64,000 bases of DNA from assembly GCF_003205515.1 (NCBI RefSeq), contig NZ_KZ826483.1:186001-250000 (forward strand). Direction: 5' to 3'. The position numbers were made by a program, and so were the translations under genes. This DNA is from Litorivita pollutaquae (GTDB taxonomy: Bacteria; Pseudomonadota; Alphaproteobacteria; Rhodobacterales; Rhodobacteraceae). The notes under the pieces were generated by a model. It saw only the letters and a list, made by a program, of their open reading frames with translations. It was not told where the DNA came from and did not search any database. Positions 62,624 through 64,000 of the stretch are shown in pieces. Each line of letters begins with the position of its first letter. Positions within the stretch are counted from its first letter, which is position 1.

Positions 62624-63679
62624 ATGACCGTGAGCGCAGACTTTCACATCGCCGGACGCCCCATCGGGGCCGATCATTCGCCCTATATCATTGCGGAATT
62701 GTCCGGCAACCATAACGGCGATCTGGATCGCGCTCTGGCCTTGGTCGATGCCGCCGCCAGCACCGGTGCGGATGCAGTAAAATTGCAAACCTACACCGCC
62801 GATACGATCACCATCGACGCTGATGCGCCGGAGTTTCGTATTTCCGGCGGGCTGTGGGACGGGCGTAGCCTTTATGAGTTATACCAAGAGGCCAGCACCC
62901 CATGGGATTGGCACGCGGCATTGTTCAAGCGCGCGGAAGAGCATGGATTGCATTGTTTTTCTTCGCCTTTCGATCACACGGCAGTGGATTTTCTAGAAGG
63001 GTTAAACGCGCCTGCCTATAAAATCGCCTCTTTCGAATTGGTCGACACGCCACTGATCCGTAAGGCGGCGGGCACGGGAAAGCCGCTGATTATGTCCACG
63101 GGCATCGCCAATTATGCCGAGATCGAAGAGGCGCTCAAAGCGGCCCGCGCGGGCGGGGCGGAATGCGTGGCGCTTTTGCATTGCATCTCGGCCTATCCGG
63201 CCAAGCCCGAAGAAATGCGCTTGCAGACCATTGAAGCTTTGGCTGCGGCATTTGGCGTCACGGTCGGTCTGTCCGATCATACGCTGGGCTCTGCGGTGAC
63301 CGTGGCCAGCATTGCACGCGGCGCGACAATCATCGAGAAACACCTGACTTTGGCGCGTTCGGACGGCGGGCCGGATGCGGATTTCTCGCTGGAGCCGCAG
63401 GAGTTCAAGCAATTGGTTGATGATGCCCGGATGGCCCACGCGGCGATGGGCGCACCGCGCTATGATCGTGCCGGTGTCGGCGGAAGCAACGCGCAATTCC
63501 GCCGCTCGCTTTATGTGGTGGATGATGTGGCGGCGGGCGCGGAATTGACACCGGAGAATGTCCGCTCGATCCGTCCAGGGCACGGGCTGGCGCCGAAACA
63601 CTATGATACCGTGCTGGGCCGCACGGCCGGGCGGGATCTGAAGCGCGGGGAAGCGCTGACATGGGATATGTTGGGCTGA
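62624..63679 (+). CDS. pseI: pseudaminic acid synthase
   Basis: 351 residues from ATG 62624 (GAGG just upstream; a GTG at 62630 has better spacing). NeuB-type TIM barrel: IIAELSGNHNGDLDRALALVDAAASTGADAVKLQTYTADTIT, SSPFDHTAVDFLEGL, YKIASFELVDTPLIR, STGIANYAEIEEAL, VGLSDHTLGSAVT and EKHLTL, then a C-terminal SAF antifreeze-like domain (RRSLYVVDDVAAGAELTPENVRSIRPGHGL). It condenses 6-deoxy-AltdiNAc with PEP to form Pse, used for flagellin glycosylation or surface polysaccharide. Confidence 0.95.
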   Translation: MTVSADFHIAGRPIGADHSPYIIAELSGNHNGDLDRALALVDAAASTGADAVKLQTYTADTITIDADAPEFRISGGLWDGRSLYELYQEASTPWDWHAALFKRAEEHGLHCFSSPFDHTAVDFLEGLNAPAYKIASFELVDTPLIRKAAGTGKPLIMSTGIANYAEIEEALKAARAGGAECVALLHCISAYPAKPEEMRLQTIEALAAAFGVTVGLSDHTLGSAVTVASIARGATIIEKHLTLARSDGGPDADFSLEPQEFKQLVDDARMAHAAMGAPRYDRAGVGGSNAQFRRSLYVVDDVAAGAELTPENVRSIRPGHGLAPKHYDTVLGRTAGRDLKRGEALTWDMLG

Positions 63680-63681
63680 AC

Positions 63682-64000
63682 CTAGTGGCCTAAAACCTGC
63701 TGCTCGATGATTTCGGCGGCGCGCGTCAGATTGCTGTCAAAATCGCCAAACCGTGTGCGCACATCGTCCATCACCGGATCGGGTTTTCCCATAGAGGCGA
63801 TGAAGGCCTCCATGCTGGCCAGATCGCTGATCTGCGGCAATTCGGCAAAGACATCGACATCTTCGGCAAAGACCGCCGCCGGTTTTCCCGAGTAAATGCA
63901 ATCGAGCACCGTGGTTGACGTGGGCGAGACCATGCCGTCGCAAAGATCAATGGCATCATGGATCGTCGCCTTGGCCAGAGGGCCGGAATAGTAGTGTGAA
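63682..64000 (-). CDS. partial gene, probably glycosyltransferase-like (3' end only)
   Basis: The last ~105 codons of a gene that enters from the right edge; the frame is open to position 64000 with no start needed inside. Visible sequence: SGPLAKATIHDAIDLCDGMV, SPTSTTVLDCIYSGKPAAVFAEDV, and a helical C-terminus ending EIIEQQVLGH. The D-x-V-S-P-x-S-T-x-x-D-x-x-x-x-GKP-x-x-x-F pattern is that of the donor-binding half of GT-B-fold glycosyltransferases or CDP-glycerol-type polymerases. Convergent with pseI, 2 bp apart. A role in attaching the nonulosonate or building surface polymer is inference. Confidence 0.65.
   Translation of the reverse strand, partial: SHYYSGPLAKATIHDAIDLCDGMVSPTSTTVLDCIYSGKPAAVFAEDVDVFAELPQISDLASMEAFIASMGKPDPVMDDVRTRFGDFDSNLTRAAEIIEQQVLGH

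Noticed and set aside
1-64000. tRNA, rRNA and CRISPR arrays
   Set aside because: Reading for the conserved T-arm pattern, rRNA segments and regularly spaced repeats gave no candidate; a covariance-model scan was not possible here.

Overview
The window is about 64 kb of GC-rich, densely packed DNA. It is best read as chromosome of an alphaproteobacterium of the Rhodobacteraceae (marine Roseobacter group). The evidence is an NDUFS4-type complex I accessory subunit, a complete C-P lyase (phn) locus with two phnE permease genes, malate synthase G, a split-E2 acetoin-type dehydrogenase operon, a pseudaminic acid locus and a CtrA-like orphan response regulator. I found no rRNA, tRNA or CRISPR array.

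Layout. 1-9461: a beta-helix (pectate-lyase/GH28-like) surface protein with its own terminator, an outer-membrane barrel protein, an atypical OmpR/CtrA-like regulator, an AT-rich DUF3800 gene that looks acquired, uvrB, the NDUFS4-like gene and a MYG1-family gene. 9462-24380: a redox and catabolic region with a GNAT protein, a cNMP-binding/thioredoxin-reductase-like fusion, a 2OG-Fe(II) oxygenase, an MDR reductase and a crotonase. These precede the operon acoA-acoB-lipoyl protein-acoC-lplA-like-DUF1330, then acoR, an SDR, a CmcJ/NvfI-family oxidoreductase and a LysR regulator. A 27-bp near-perfect palindrome with 10-bp-phased TGTCTCA half-sites lies between the crotonase gene and acoA. The AcoR homologue lacks the sigma-54 GAFTGA loop.

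25098-32072: an RcnB-like protein and an RND pump/adaptor pair read leftward. Just upstream of them is an IS1595-family element of 1,678 bp with 26-bp inverted repeats, an exact 8-bp target duplication TTATTATA, a transposase broken by a 4-bp tandem duplication, and an NTF2/DUF4440-like passenger gene. 32526-34439: a zinc-economy cluster. A perfect Zur-type palindrome lies between a COG0523 GTPase and a HisI paralogue that has lost one zinc-ligand Cys; the HisI gene is translationally coupled to a small Cys-motif protein. 34842-39088: a CPA1 Na+/H+ antiporter with a C-terminal cNMP domain and a DAACS symporter.

39419-51481: phosphonate uptake and C-P lyase. phnC-phnD-phnE-phnE-acetyltransferase read rightward, phnF reads leftward, and phnG-H-I-(orfX)-J-K-L-N-(orfY)-M read rightward, mostly with ATGA overlaps. 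Two unexplained short ORFs are wedged into the operon with overlap junctions on both sides. 51775-54839: an IclR regulator divergent from glcB. 54931-58905: a PotABCD-type ABC importer. 59181-60101: an LpxL-type acyltransferase. 60259-63679: pseF, a pseG-pseH fusion and pseI, followed by the 3' end of a convergent gene, probably glycosyltransferase-like, that runs off the right edge.
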